Part shown: positions 16,449-25,071 of the stretch, piece by piece | Layout: every line of letters begins with the position of its first letter | Position numbering within the stretch: position 1 is the first letter of the stretch | Assembly (NCBI RefSeq): GCF_040500525.1 | Contig: NZ_CP159405.1 | Location: 186,001-250,000, forward strand | Source of the DNA: Azospirillum formosense | GTDB taxonomy: Bacteria; Pseudomonadota; Alphaproteobacteria; Azospirillales; Azospirillaceae | Reading direction: 5' to 3' | Length of the DNA stretch: 64,000 bases | The notes under the pieces: generated by a model | The model's input: only the letters and a program-made list of their open reading frames with translations | Databases searched by the model: none | Told to the model about the DNA's origin: nothing | Translations under genes and position numbers: made by a program

Positions 16449-17114
16449 ATGTTCGACAGCTTCCTTCTCGCCTTCACGGCGCTGTTCTCCATCGTCAATC
16501 CCATCGCCATGGCGTTGATCTTCAGCCAGGTGACGGCGGAGCGCAGCCCGAGGGAGCGGGTGCAGCTCGCCACGCTGGTCGCCGTCTATTCGGCCATCGT
16601 GATGCTGACCGCCCTGTGGGCGGGGTCCTATGTGCTGAACTTCTTCGGCATTTCGCTGGCGGCGCTGCGGATCGCCGGCGGCTTCGTCGTGGCCGAGCGC
16701 GCCTGGGCGTTGCTGAGCGCTCCGGAGGCGCACGAGGCCCGCAAGCAGGAGCAGGCCGCCCCGGCGGAGGAGGTGGGGGACTCCCATGTCGGGGAGTCGG
16801 CCTTCTTCCCCCTGACCATCCCCTTCACCACCGGTCCCGGGACCATCTCCGTCGCCATCGCGCTCGGCGCCACCCGCCCGGCGGATGCCGCCGGCCTCAC
16901 GCCCTTCTTCATCGGCGTGTCGGCGGCGGCGCTGGCCATCGCGCTGCTGATCTGGCTGTCCTACCGCTCCGCCGACCGGCTGGTGGCGCTGCTCGGCCAA
17001 ACCCGCGCCCGCGTGCTGACCCGGCTGTTCGCCTTCCTGCTGTTCTGCGTCGGCGTCCAGATCCTGCTGACCGGCCTCCTGGACGCCTTTCCCGTGCTGG
17101 CCTCGGGGCGCTGA
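16449..17114 (+). CDS. MarC family integral membrane protein
   Basis: 221 aa with six predicted membrane helices. The start of the protein (FLLAFTALFSIVNPIAMALI) and the middle segment FPLTIPFTTGPGTISVAIAL are diagnostic of MarC/UPF0056. Members have no proven transport substrate. ATG 16449 is preferred; the frame extends upstream to 16299 but that part is hydrophilic and unlike the family. A charged cytoplasmic loop lies between the helices at about residues 95-115. Confidence 0.88.
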   Translation: MFDSFLLAFTALFSIVNPIAMALIFSQVTAERSPRERVQLATLVAVYSAIVMLTALWAGSYVLNFFGISLAALRIAGGFVVAERAWALLSAPEAHEARKQEQAAPAEEVGDSHVGESAFFPLTIPFTTGPGTISVAIALGATRPADAAGLTPFFIGVSAAALAIALLIWLSYRSADRLVALLGQTRARVLTRLFAFLLFCVGVQILLTGLLDAFPVLASGR

Positions 17115-17123
17115 CCGGCCCGG

Positions 17124-18182
17124 TCAGCGCGCCCGCCCCACACGCTGCCGGGCCATGCGGTCGGCGACGGCGGCGGTCGGCTTGCGCTCCATGTCGGCGC
17201 GGGCGAAGATTTCCGCCAGCGTGTCGGCGATCCGCTCGATGTGGGTCATCACGCGGCCGTGGTCGTAGCCGGCGCGCTCGTGATAGACGTCGATCACCCC
17301 GCCGGCGTTGATGACGTAGTCGGGGGCGTAGAGGATGCCGCGGTCGGCCAGCGCCTGCCCGTGCCGGGCCTCGGCGAGCTGGTTGTTGGCCGCCCCGGCG
17401 ATCACCGGGCAGGTCAGCCGCGGGATCGTCCCGTCGTTCAGGACGGCGCCCAGCGCGCAGGGGGCGAAGACGTCCACCTCCAGATCGAAGATGGCGTCGG
17501 CGGACACCGGCGTGGCGCCGACGCGGTCGGCCACGCGGCGGGCCTGCGCCTCGTCGATGTCGGCGACCCACAGCCGCGCCCCGGCCTCGGCCAGATAGTG
17601 GGCGAGATGCCCGCCGACGCTGCCCACGCCCTGGATGGCGACGGTCAGCCCCTCCAGGTCGGTGCGGTGCAGGCGGTGGCGCACCGCCGCCTGAAGCCCG
17701 ACGAAGACGCCGTAGGCGGTGGAGGGCGAGGGGTCGCCGCTGCGCGTGCCGCCGCTCGCGGTCGCCTTCTCGACCACGCCGGAGACGTGGGCGGTCTCCA
17801 GCGCCATGGTCTTGATGTCGGGAACCCCGGTGCCGGAATCCTCGGCGACGATGTAGCGTCCGCCCAGCCGTTCGACATGGCGCCCCATGGCGCGCAGCAG
17901 CGCCTCGCTCTTGTCGGTGCGCGGGTTGCCGATGATAACCGACTTGCCACCGCCCAGCGGCAGGCCGGCGAGGGCCGACTTGTAGGTCATGCCGCGCGAC
18001 AGGCGCAGCGCGTCGCGCAGGGCCTCCTCGTCGCTGGCATAGGGCCACATGCGGCAGCCGCCCAGCGCCGGGCCGAGCGCGGTGTCGTGGACGGCGACGA
18101 TGGCGCGCAGGCCGGACGCGGCGTCGGCGCAGAAGATCACCTGCTCGTGGTCGTCGAACTCGGGATGGTCGAACAGCGGCAC
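17124..18182 (-). CDS. Leucine dehydrogenase-like Glu/Leu/Phe/Val dehydrogenase
   Basis: 352 aa NAD-dependent amino-acid dehydrogenase that would reversibly deaminate a branched-chain or aromatic amino acid. The N-terminal dimerisation/catalytic part has GLRAIVAVHDTALGPALGGC and the glycine-rich catalytic segment LPLGGGKSVIIG with the substrate Lys. The Rossmann segment is VAIQGVGSVGGHLAHYLAEA. The conserved NNQL lies near the end. GTG 18182 is chosen because GGAGG lies 5 bp upstream; the upstream in-frame TTG overlaps that site. The gene converges on marC with a 9-bp gap. Confidence 0.88.
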   Translation of the reverse strand: MPLFDHPEFDDHEQVIFCADAASGLRAIVAVHDTALGPALGGCRMWPYASDEEALRDALRLSRGMTYKSALAGLPLGGGKSVIIGNPRTDKSEALLRAMGRHVERLGGRYIVAEDSGTGVPDIKTMALETAHVSGVVEKATASGGTRSGDPSPSTAYGVFVGLQAAVRHRLHRTDLEGLTVAIQGVGSVGGHLAHYLAEAGARLWVADIDEAQARRVADRVGATPVSADAIFDLEVDVFAPCALGAVLNDGTIPRLTCPVIAGAANNQLAEARHGQALADRGILYAPDYVINAGGVIDVYHERAGYDHGRVMTHIERIADTLAEIFARADMERKPTAAVADRMARQRVGRAR

Positions 18183-18569
18183 GGTTTCCTCCAAAATCTT
18201 TTTCTTTTTGAAAGGCGGAAATCACCGTGACGCAAAGCCCGGGCGTTGCGCGCGGAAGAGTTCCGCGCGCCGTGCGATGGTACGGCGTGTCCGCTTTTCC
18301 TTGTCCTGTGCTTCACCCCTGCATGATCGGGCGGGTGGGCGACGGGACGTTCTCTTGAAGGAAACTAGATGCGCGTGAAATTGCTGGCAAGGCGGACGGT
18401 TGGCCGGCCTGCAAAAAGCAAGGAGATGAGCGCCGGAGCGGTGCGGCGTCGGAAAAGTGTCGCGGACGGGACCGCGAACGATAATTTCCGGTCCGCTCTC
18501 AGGAGAGGGGGAAGGCCGGGGACCGGCCGGGCGAGGGGGAGGAGGCCGCCCGCCCGGTCCCCGCGGGGA
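18183..18569. other. 387-bp intergenic region with one strong hairpin
   Basis: No convincing gene. A perfect 10-bp hairpin GCGCGCGGAA-GAG-TTCCGCGCGC lies at 18248-18270, without a T-tract, so it is not a classic terminator. An ATG at 18369 has a good ribosome-binding site (GAAGGA) but its frame runs antisense through the next gene. Confidence 0.4.
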
Positions 18570-19193
18570 TCAGAACTCCTCGTCCCCGCCGAAGCCGCCC
18601 CACGAATCCTCTTCGCTGGGGATCTCCTCGGCCACCTGATCGACGGCGCCCTGGGCCTCCTGGGCGATGGCCTCGCCGCCGCCGGAGAAGGCGCTGGACA
18701 GCGCGCTGCCGATCAGCATGCCGCCGGCCACGCCCATGGCGGTCTGCATGGCGCCGGCCATGAAGCCGCCGCCGGCGCGCTGCGGCTGCTGGGCGTAGGC
18801 CGCCACGCGCGGATCGCCGTAGGCCGGGGCGGCGCCGGGCGCCTGACCCCAGGGCGAGCCGCCGGGGCGCTGCTGCGGGGCCGGGGCGGGCTTGGCGGCG
18901 CCGCCACCGAACAGGCCGCCGAAGATTCCGCCGCCGCCGGCCGCCGCGGCCGGGCGCTCCTGAAGCTGGCGCTCCAGCTCCTGGTTCTGGTTCTGCGAGG
19001 CGGCCAGCGCCTGCTCCAGCATGACGATGGCCTGCGCCATCAGGTAGGGCGCGCCCGGCTGGCGGGCGATGGTGTCGCGGATGTGGGCTTCGGCCTGCGG
19101 GTCGCGCGGGCCGGACTGGGCCTCGGCCTGACGCAGCTTGGCGAAGAGGTCGTCAATGATCTGGCGTTCGGTCTGGTCCATGGCGGTGCTCAT
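18570..19193 (-). CDS. DUF2076 domain-containing protein
   Basis: 207 aa. The N-terminal helical region (MDQTERQIIDDLFAKLRQAE, then RDPQAEAHIRDTIARQPGAP and YLMAQAIVMLEQAL) matches DUF2076. A Gly/Pro/Gln-rich low-complexity middle (about 80-130) follows, then a glycine-zipper-like hydrophobic stretch (FMAGAMQTAMGVAGGMLIGS) and an acidic tail. Members are described as putative periplasmic ligand-binding or envelope proteins, without experimental function. ATG 19193 is the first of two nearby starts (MSTAMDQTE). Confidence 0.85.
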   Translation of the reverse strand: MSTAMDQTERQIIDDLFAKLRQAEAQSGPRDPQAEAHIRDTIARQPGAPYLMAQAIVMLEQALAASQNQNQELERQLQERPAAAAGGGGIFGGLFGGGAAKPAPAPQQRPGGSPWGQAPGAAPAYGDPRVAAYAQQPQRAGGGFMAGAMQTAMGVAGGMLIGSALSSAFSGGGEAIAQEAQGAVDQVAEEIPSEEDSWGGFGGDEEF

Positions 19194-19507
19194 GCTCTCG
19201 GTGGTTTGAGGGATGGTCCGGGCGTGCCCCGGCGCGTCGTCCGTCGGGCGGGCGGCGGCGTCCGGAGGGGGCCGGGAGGAGGTGGGGAGTGTGGGAGAGG
19301 TCTGGGGATCGCGGGTCCATGGGAGCATTCAGTCCCTCCAAGTGCGGTCACGCCCGTCGGCGCAAGAGCAGGTGAAGAGATCCGACATCGCGACCACGTC
19401 TAAGTCGCCAGAGGGGCCCGGATCACAGGTCCCGGAGACGTGGGGAGGGCCGGGAACCCTGTCAAGAGAGGGGGGCGCCAGAAAAATTACGGGAAAACAG
19501 CGCTGCG
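19194..19507. other. 314-bp gap between DUF2076 and the AI-2E transporter gene
   Basis: Both flanking genes point left, so this holds the DUF2076 promoter and the 3' end of the transporter unit. No convincing gene, inverted repeat or promoter could be picked out by eye. Confidence 0.3.
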
Positions 19508-20602
19508 TTACTCGGGCCGGGTGCGCGCCTCGAAGCGGCGGCGGTCGCTCTTGTCGCTGAGCACGAAGGCGAAGGGGCGCAGCGCGTCGATGTGGCTGAG
19601 CGTGATGGCGATCAGGACGGTCATCGGCACCGCCAGGACGGTTCCGGCGGCCCCCCACAGCCAGCTCCACAGCAGCAGCGAGCTGACGATCACCAGGGGC
19701 GAGATGGCGAGCTGCTTCCCCTCCAGCCGCGGTCCGATGAAATTGCCCATCACCTGCTCGATCACCAGCAGCCCGCCGGCGACCATCAGGGCGGTGGACG
19801 AGCCGCTCTGGGCCAGCGCCATCAGCACGGGCAGCGCCCCCGCCGTCACCGAGCCGATCACCGGGATGTAGTTCAGCAGGAAGGCCAGGAAGCCCCACAG
19901 GAACAGGAAGTCGATCCCGAACAGCGACAGCCAGCCGATGTAGAGGGCCCCGGTGATCAGGCCCAGTGTCGTGCTGACCAGCAGGAAGCGGCGGAACTGC
20001 TGGGCGATGGCGGTGACCGCGGTGACGGTGGTGGCGCAGCGCTCCGGCCCCAGCGTCTTGACGATCTTCTCCCGCCAGACCGGCGCCTCGACCAGCATCA
20101 GCAGGGCGAGGAACAGCACGATGACCACCGTCGAGACGGCCTCCCGCGCTGCTGTGAGCACCGACGCGACGAGGCCGGACAGCGCCTCCGCCCCGCCGCC
20201 TCCGGCGTCGGAGCCGCCACCCGGATCGCCGAGGAATTGCTCGCGCAGCCCGTCGATCCAACCGCTGGCCTGCCCCCAGAGCCGTTGCAACTCCTCGGCG
20301 TGGCGCGGCACCTCGCCGGCCACGCGCTGGCCGACGAACCACAGTCCCCCGGCGAAGACGGCCAGAACCAGCAGCACCGTCAGCATGGCGGCGAGCGGGC
20401 CGAGCAGGGCCAGCCGCGGCGGCACCCGGTCGCGCACCCAGCGCCCGACCGGCGCCACGGCGACCGCCACGAAGAAGGCCCCGGCCAGCGGGATGAGGAC
20501 GGGTGACGCGGCGCTCACGACCCACAGGACGGCGACGGCGGCCAGCAGGCCGAGCAGCCAGAGGCCGAGGGTCATCCGGTCGATGGACCAGCCGCGCTCC
20601 AT
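19508..20602 (-). CDS. AI-2E family transporter (PerM-like)
   Basis: 364 aa with about seven to eight membrane helices: a first pair near 10-55, a third near 60-85, a long cytoplasmic/periplasmic section (about 85-165), then the conserved C-terminal helices with IDFLFLWGFLAFLLNYIPVI and GSVTAGALPVLMALAQSGSS. The family includes TqsA and PerM exporters and Na+/H+ antiporters, so the substrate is unknown. ATG 20602 has GGGAGG eight bases upstream and is preferred to an in-frame TTG at 20626. It is divergent from the HAD gene. Confidence 0.88.
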   Translation of the reverse strand: MERGWSIDRMTLGLWLLGLLAAVAVLWVVSAASPVLIPLAGAFFVAVAVAPVGRWVRDRVPPRLALLGPLAAMLTVLLVLAVFAGGLWFVGQRVAGEVPRHAEELQRLWGQASGWIDGLREQFLGDPGGGSDAGGGGAEALSGLVASVLTAAREAVSTVVIVLFLALLMLVEAPVWREKIVKTLGPERCATTVTAVTAIAQQFRRFLLVSTTLGLITGALYIGWLSLFGIDFLFLWGFLAFLLNYIPVIGSVTAGALPVLMALAQSGSSTALMVAGGLLVIEQVMGNFIGPRLEGKQLAISPLVIVSSLLLWSWLWGAAGTVLAVPMTVLIAITLSHIDALRPFAFVLSDKSDRRRFEARTRPE

Positions 20603-20829
20603 GTCCGCGTCCTCCCGCTGTGCCAAGACCGTCCGCTCCCCGCCGTTGCGCCGCGCTGCCTGAGGGGCAGCATGAGCTTGACGCGAAACCGGCCGTGAAG
20701 TTCCGCAACGCCCCGGTTCCGGCGGGAGCGCAGAATTGCCACCGGGGGGACGTTGCGGCGCAGCGGGGCTGCCACCAACTCACTGAGGCCGGCTCCGCCG
20801 GAGGGGGCTCAGCCTTGGGGGCACACGCC

Positions 20830-21507
20830 ATGGACCGCATCAACACGGCTTTCCTGTTCGACCTCGACGGCACGCTGATCGACAGCGTGTACCAGCATGT
20901 GCTGGCCTGGCAGGAGGCGCTGGACCACGAGGGGATCGAGCTGTCGGTCTGGCGCATCCACCGCAAGATCGGCATGAGCGGCGGCCTGTTCGCCAACATG
21001 CTGCTGCGCGAGACCGGCCTCGCCATCAGCCCGGAGCTTCTGGAGCGGCTGCGCCGCCGCCACGCCGAGGCGTTCCGCGGGCTGGCCGGGCGCGTCCGCC
21101 CGCTGCCCGGCGCGCAGGAGCTGCTTTCCCACCTGACGGCGGCGGGCATCCCCTGGGCCATCGCCACCAGCGGGCGGATCGAGACGGCGCGCTCCGGGCT
21201 GGAGGCTCTGGGCGTCGATCCGGACGTGGTGCCGGTGGTGACGCGCGATCAGGTGAAGTACGCCAAGCCCGACCCCGACCTGTTCCTGGCCGCGGCGGAG
21301 CGGCTCGGCGTCGCCATCGAGACGGCCATCGTGGTCGGCGACAGCGTGTGGGACATCCTGGCCGCGCGGCGCGCCCGCGCGCTGAGCATCGGGCTGCTGT
21401 CCGGCGGCTACGGGCAGGACGAGCTGGAGCGGGCCGGCGCCTTCCGCGTCTATGAGGACCCGGCCAGCCTGCTGGAGCATCTGGACGAGGTGGGGGGGCG
21501 ACGCTGA
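20830..21507 (+). CDS. HAD-superfamily phosphatase (phosphoglycolate phosphatase / beta-PGM-like)
   Basis: 225 aa. HAD motif I is DLDGT (11-15), motif II is in WAIATSGR, motif III is the Lys of KYAKPDPD and motif IV is VVGDSVWDILAA. An alpha-helical cap (about 17-90) places it in subfamily I with phosphoglycolate phosphatases and beta-phosphoglucomutases. The substrate is not predictable. Its stop TGA overlaps the CTG start of the following lipid kinase, so the two are translationally coupled. Confidence 0.88.
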   Translation: MDRINTAFLFDLDGTLIDSVYQHVLAWQEALDHEGIELSVWRIHRKIGMSGGLFANMLLRETGLAISPELLERLRRRHAEAFRGLAGRVRPLPGAQELLSHLTAAGIPWAIATSGRIETARSGLEALGVDPDVVPVVTRDQVKYAKPDPDLFLAAAERLGVAIETAIVVGDSVWDILAARRARALSIGLLSGGYGQDELERAGAFRVYEDPASLLEHLDEVGGRR

Positions 21508-22388
21508 GCGCCCGCCAGCGCCGCGCGCTGCTGATCGTCAACGGGAAGGCCCGCCAGGGGCAGCGCGCGCTCGACGACATCCGGGAGGAGGCCGCGGCGG
21601 CGGGCGTCGCCCTGATCCGCGCCGCGTGCCGCGAGCGCGAGGACATCGCGGAGGCGATCCGCGCCCATGCCGGCTCCGTGGACATGGTGATCATCGGCGG
21701 CGGCGACGGCACGCTGAACGCCGCGGCCCCGGCGCTGGCCGACACCGGCCTGCCGCTCGCCATCCTGCCGATGGGCACGGCGAACGATCTGGCGCGCACG
21801 CTGGGCATTCCGCTGGACCTGCGGGCGGCGGCGCGGCTGGCCGTCAGCGGCCCGGTGCGCCGGATCGACCTCGGCGAGGTCAACGGCGTGGCCTTCTTCA
21901 ACGTCGCCAGCATCGGCCTCAGCGTCGAGCTGGCCCGCGCGCTGACGCGCGAGATGAAGCGGCGCTGGGGCGTGTTCGGCTACGCCGTGGCGGCCTTCCG
22001 CGTGGCGCGGCGCATGGCGCCCTTCCGCGCCGAGATCCGCATCAACGGGACGCGGCACCGCGTGAAGTCGGTGCAGATCGGCGTCGGCAACGGGCGCCAT
22101 TACGGCGGCGGCATGACCGTGCAGGAGAACGCCGCCCCCGACGACGGGCAGCTGGACGTCTACAGCATCGACCTGCGCGGCTGGTGGGAGTGGCCCCTGC
22201 TGTACCCGGATTTCCGCCGCGGGCGGCATGGGCACTGGAAGAACGTCCACGCCTGGTACGGGCAGGAGGTGGAGATCACCACCCGCCACCGCCGCCCGGT
22301 CAACACCGACGGCGACATCACCACCCACACCCCGGCGCGCTTCCGCGTGCGGCCGGGCGCCGTCGCGGTGATCGCACCGCCGCGGTGA
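21504..22388 (+). CDS. Diacylglycerol kinase-family lipid kinase with an apparent CTG start
   Basis: 294 aa from CTG 21504. The DAGK catalytic domain is complete: LLIVNGKARQG near the start, GGGDGTLNAAAPALA (the ATP-binding GGDGT) and LPMGTANDLARTLGIP. The later segment (FFNVASIGLSVELARAL, VGNGRHYGGGM) fits the YegS/LCB5 C-terminal domain. No ATG, GTG or TTG precedes the conserved LLIVN segment in this frame before an upstream TGA at 21453. The CTG at 21504 overlaps the HAD stop (CTGA) and follows a GGGGGGG run that may act as ribosome-binding site. Later Met starts would lose the first conserved motif. Confidence 0.82.
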   Translation: MSARQRRALLIVNGKARQGQRALDDIREEAAAAGVALIRAACREREDIAEAIRAHAGSVDMVIIGGGDGTLNAAAPALADTGLPLAILPMGTANDLARTLGIPLDLRAAARLAVSGPVRRIDLGEVNGVAFFNVASIGLSVELARALTREMKRRWGVFGYAVAAFRVARRMAPFRAEIRINGTRHRVKSVQIGVGNGRHYGGGMTVQENAAPDDGQLDVYSIDLRGWWEWPLLYPDFRRGRHGHWKNVHAWYGQEVEITTRHRRPVNTDGDITTHTPARFRVRPGAVAVIAPPR

Positions 22389-22417
22389 AGAAAGGGAGGC
22401 TCCTCCCGGATGGCCGC

Positions 22418-22450
22418 AAAAAAAGCCGGGCGCCCCTGCGGACGCCCGGC
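22418..22450 (-). terminator. Terminator downstream of kduD
   Basis: On the minus strand: stem GCCGGGCG / CGCCCGGC with a 10-base loop, followed by seven Ts. It ends the leftward gntR-kduI-kduD unit. Confidence 0.85.
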
Positions 22451-22478
22451 CATCGTCACCGAACCGGCAACCCCCGCC

Positions 22479-23243
22479 TCAGCGGGCGAGCCAGCCGCCG
22501 TCCACCGGCAGGATCGTGCCGTGGACATAGTCCGACGCGTCGGAGGCCAGGAACACCGCCGGGCCGCCCATGTCGGCGGGGACGCTCCAGCGGCCCGCCG
22601 GGATGCGGCCGAGGATCTCGGCGCTGCGCTGCTCGTCGGCGCGGATCGCCGCCGTGTTGTTGGTGGCGACGTAGCCCGGCGCGATGGCGTTCACGTTGAT
22701 GCCCTTGCCCGCCCATTCGTTGGCGAGCAGGCGGGTGATGCCGGCCACGCCGCTCTTGGAGGCGGTGTAGGAGGGCACCCGGATGCCGCCCTGGAAGGAC
22801 AGCATGGACGCGATGTTGATGATCTTGCCCTTCCGCCCGTTGCCCAGCGCGTAGCGCCCGAAGGCCTGGCAGAGGAAGAAGACCGTCTTGATGTTGATGT
22901 TCATCACGAGGTCCCAGTCGGCCTCGGTGAAGTCCACGGCGTCGGCGCGGCGAATCATGCCGGCGTTGTTGACCAGGATGTCGAGCCCGCCGAGCGTGCC
23001 CACCGCCTCCTCCACCAGACCCTGCACCGGGGCGATGCTGGTCAGGTCGGCGGTCATGGCGTGGAAGCGGCGGCCGGTGGCCTCCACGAGAGCCTTGGTC
23101 TCGTCGAGGGGGATGACGTCGACGGCGGCGATGTCGGCGCCGGCCTGGGCCAGCGCCAGGGCGATGCCCTGGCCGATGCCGGTGTGGGCGCCGGTCACCA
23201 GGGCGACCTTGCCGGTGAGATCGAAGGGATGTGCCTGAGCCAT
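22479..23243 (-). CDS. kduD: KduD, 2-dehydro-3-deoxy-D-gluconate 5-dehydrogenase (SDR)
   Basis: 254 aa short-chain dehydrogenase. It reduces 2,5-diketo-3-deoxygluconate to 2-keto-3-deoxygluconate (KDG) in pectin/oligogalacturonide breakdown. It shows the NAD(H) motif TGAHTGIGQG (about 18-27), NNAG (about 92-95), catalytic Ser in NIASMLSF and YTASK with the catalytic Tyr and Lys. The sequence is close to KduD in the FDLTGKVALVTGA start and the NEWAGKGINVNAIAPGYV segment. Its place directly after kduI makes the assignment firm. Confidence 0.93.
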   Translation of the reverse strand: MAQAHPFDLTGKVALVTGAHTGIGQGIALALAQAGADIAAVDVIPLDETKALVEATGRRFHAMTADLTSIAPVQGLVEEAVGTLGGLDILVNNAGMIRRADAVDFTEADWDLVMNINIKTVFFLCQAFGRYALGNGRKGKIINIASMLSFQGGIRVPSYTASKSGVAGITRLLANEWAGKGINVNAIAPGYVATNNTAAIRADEQRSAEILGRIPAGRWSVPADMGGPAVFLASDASDYVHGTILPVDGGWLAR

Positions 23244-23288
23244 TGTCCTGCTCCTTATTCTTGGGCTCTTATTCTTGGCGTGCGGGGA

Positions 23289-24125
23289 TCAGCGCAGGTC
23301 TTCCATGGGGATGAAGTCCATGTCGGTGAAGTCCTGGTTGTCGCCGGCCATGGCCCAGATGAAGGTGTAGTTGCGGGTGCCGACGCCGGAGTGGATCGAC
23401 CAGCTCGGCGAGATCACCGCCTGCTCGTTGGCGACGACGATGTGGCGCGTCTCGGTGGGCTCGCCCATGAAGTGGAAGACGCGGGCCGGCTCCGGCAGGT
23501 CGAAGTAGAAATAGACCTCGCAGCGCCGGTCGTGCGTGTGGCACGGCATGGTGTTCCACATGTTGTTCGGCTTCAGCACGGTCATGCCGAGCACGAGCTG
23601 CGCGGTGCGGCAGACGTCCGGGTGGATCATCTGGTAGATGGTGCGCTCGTTCGACTGGGCCGGGTCGCCCATGTGCACGGCCTTGGCCTGCGCGATGGAG
23701 ATCTTCATCGTCTCGAAGCGGGCGTGGGCCGGGGCGCTGTTCAGGTAGAACTTCGCCGGGTTGGCCGGGTCCAGGCTCTCGAAACGGACGTCCAGGCTGC
23801 CCATGGTGATGTAGAGGCAGTCGCGCGGGGCCAGCTCGAACACCGCGCCGTCCACCGTGATGCGGCCCGGACCGCCGACGTTGACGGCGCCCAGCTCGCG
23901 CCGGTCGAGGAAGTTGGCCGAGCCGATGGCCTTGGCCGATTCCAGCTTCAGCGGGCCGGACACCGGCATGGCGCCGCCGACCACGAAGCGGTCGATGTGG
24001 CTGTAGGTCAGGACGATGTCGTCCGCCTCGAAGATGGACGGGACGAGGAAATGGTCGCGCAGCTTGGTGGTGTCGTAGTTGCGGACGTCATCCTGGTGGG
24101 ACGCGTGGCGGACGGTGATCTTCAT
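23289..24125 (-). CDS. kduI: KduI, 5-dehydro-4-deoxy-D-glucuronate isomerase
   Basis: 278 aa cupin enzyme that converts 5-keto-4-deoxyuronate to 2,5-diketo-3-deoxygluconate, the step before KduD. Typical KduI features are the N-terminal RHASHQDDVRNYDTTKLRDH, FLDRRELGAVNVGGPG, and the metal site with the PCHTHDRRCEVYFYF segment (two His and a Glu) plus a later His in WSIHSGVGTRNY. It is separated from kduD by 45 bp and from the GntR regulator by 56 bp, so the three form one leftward operon. Confidence 0.95.
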   Translation of the reverse strand: MKITVRHASHQDDVRNYDTTKLRDHFLVPSIFEADDIVLTYSHIDRFVVGGAMPVSGPLKLESAKAIGSANFLDRRELGAVNVGGPGRITVDGAVFELAPRDCLYITMGSLDVRFESLDPANPAKFYLNSAPAHARFETMKISIAQAKAVHMGDPAQSNERTIYQMIHPDVCRTAQLVLGMTVLKPNNMWNTMPCHTHDRRCEVYFYFDLPEPARVFHFMGEPTETRHIVVANEQAVISPSWSIHSGVGTRNYTFIWAMAGDNQDFTDMDFIPMEDLR

Positions 24126-24181
24126 GGCGGTATCCTCGTTTGTGTTTTTCGGGGCCGGTGGGCGGCCAATTCAGGGCCAAA

Positions 24182-24934
24182 TCAGGGACCAGTGAAGAAG
24201 AACGGGTTCGCCCCCTGGGCCTGGGGAATGGAGGTCAGCAGGCCGTCGAGGTGGACGGCCATGCGGTCGGCGGCCAGGGCCGGGTCGGCGTCGGCGATGG
24301 CGTCCACGATCGCCGCATGCTCGGCCAGTACGTTGGTCAGGCGCCCCGGCTCGGGCAGGGTCAGGCGGCGGTAGCGATCCACCTGCACCTTCACCTGCTG
24401 CGCCATGCTCCACAGGCCGGGATAGCCGGCGATCTCGGCGATCAGGGCGTGGAAGCGCTCGTCGGCCTCGTGGAAGGCGTCGAGGTCGCCGTCCTCCACC
24501 GTCTCCTGCTGGAACAGCAGGTTGGCGCGCAGGCCGGCGATCTGGCTGCCGGTGGCGCGCTGCGCCGCGTAGCGGACGGCGGTGCCCTCCAGCGAGGTGC
24601 GGATGACGATGGCCTCCGGCAGGGCGTTCACCGGGATGCGGGCGACGAAGGTGCCGACCTGCGGGAAAATCTCGATCAGCCCCTCGTCGGCCAGCCGTTG
24701 CAACGCCTCGCGCACCGGGGTGCGGCTGACGCCGAAGGCTTCGGCGATGTGCTTCTCGACGATGGGCTCTCCCGGATTGCGGCGCATCTCCACGATCTCG
24801 GCGCGCAGCGACCGGTGGATCGCCGCCATGGTGGAGGCGCCGCGCGCCGGCCCGCGGGAGGGCTTCACCGCGCTCCGCTGGGCGGCGGGACGGTCGTTGC
24901 TGGCGTCGGGCGTCGGGGTGGTCGGCATGTCCAT
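24182..24934 (-). CDS. GntR-family (FadR subfamily) regulator of hexuronate/KDG genes
   Basis: 250 aa. A disordered N-terminus (1-35) leads to a GntR winged helix (about 38-100; VEKHIAEAFGVSRTPVREAL and LIEIFPQVGTFVARI), then an all-helical FCD effector domain (about 110-235) with the metal-binding His residues typical of FadR-type sensors (EADERFHALIAEIAG, LAEHAAIVDAI). It heads the kduI-kduD operon. A 15-bp palindrome just upstream recurs at kdgT, gap and galM, so this protein is the likely factor that binds all four. The effector is probably a hexuronate breakdown intermediate; this is inferred. Confidence 0.9.
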   Translation of the reverse strand: MDMPTTPTPDASNDRPAAQRSAVKPSRGPARGASTMAAIHRSLRAEIVEMRRNPGEPIVEKHIAEAFGVSRTPVREALQRLADEGLIEIFPQVGTFVARIPVNALPEAIVIRTSLEGTAVRYAAQRATGSQIAGLRANLLFQQETVEDGDLDAFHEADERFHALIAEIAGYPGLWSMAQQVKVQVDRYRRLTLPEPGRLTNVLAEHAAIVDAIADADPALAADRMAVHLDGLLTSIPQAQGANPFFFTGP

Positions 24935-24975
24935 GGCTGCACCTGTGTCGCCGGCTCGGCCGGTCCTAAGGGGGC

Positions 24976-25003
24976 ATATTAGTATATCAGTGCTGTGGCG
25001 CAA
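24976..25003 (-). promoter_or_regulatory. gntR-kduID promoter and operator, site 1
   Basis: On the coding strand CTTGCG (a plausible -35) is followed by CTGATATACTAATAT, which contains TAATAT as a plausible -10 at 16-17 bp spacing. The 15-bp core at 24976-24990 is nearly identical to three other sites in the window. It lies 42 bp upstream of the regulator's ATG, so autoregulation is expected. Confidence 0.7.
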
Positions 25004-25034
25004 GCCGGAAATCGCGGGGTCCGCAATCTCCGGC
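25004..25034 (-). terminator. Hairpin between kdgT and the GntR gene
   Basis: On the minus strand a 14-bp stem (GCCGGAGATTGCGG / CCGCGATTTCCGGC, with two G-U pairs) and a 3-base loop. Only two Ts follow, so termination may be weak. It butts against the -35 of the next promoter. Confidence 0.6.
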
Positions 25035-25071
25035 TTTCGTCCGGGGTGGGACGGCACCCCGCCGGTCGCCG

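Noticed and set aside
18369..19403. Plus-strand frame with a good ribosome-binding site (GAAGGA) before ATG 18369
   Set aside because: After about 50 codons it runs antisense through the DUF2076 gene and is Gly/Arg/Ala-rich. A very short peptide from the first codons cannot be excluded but has no other support.
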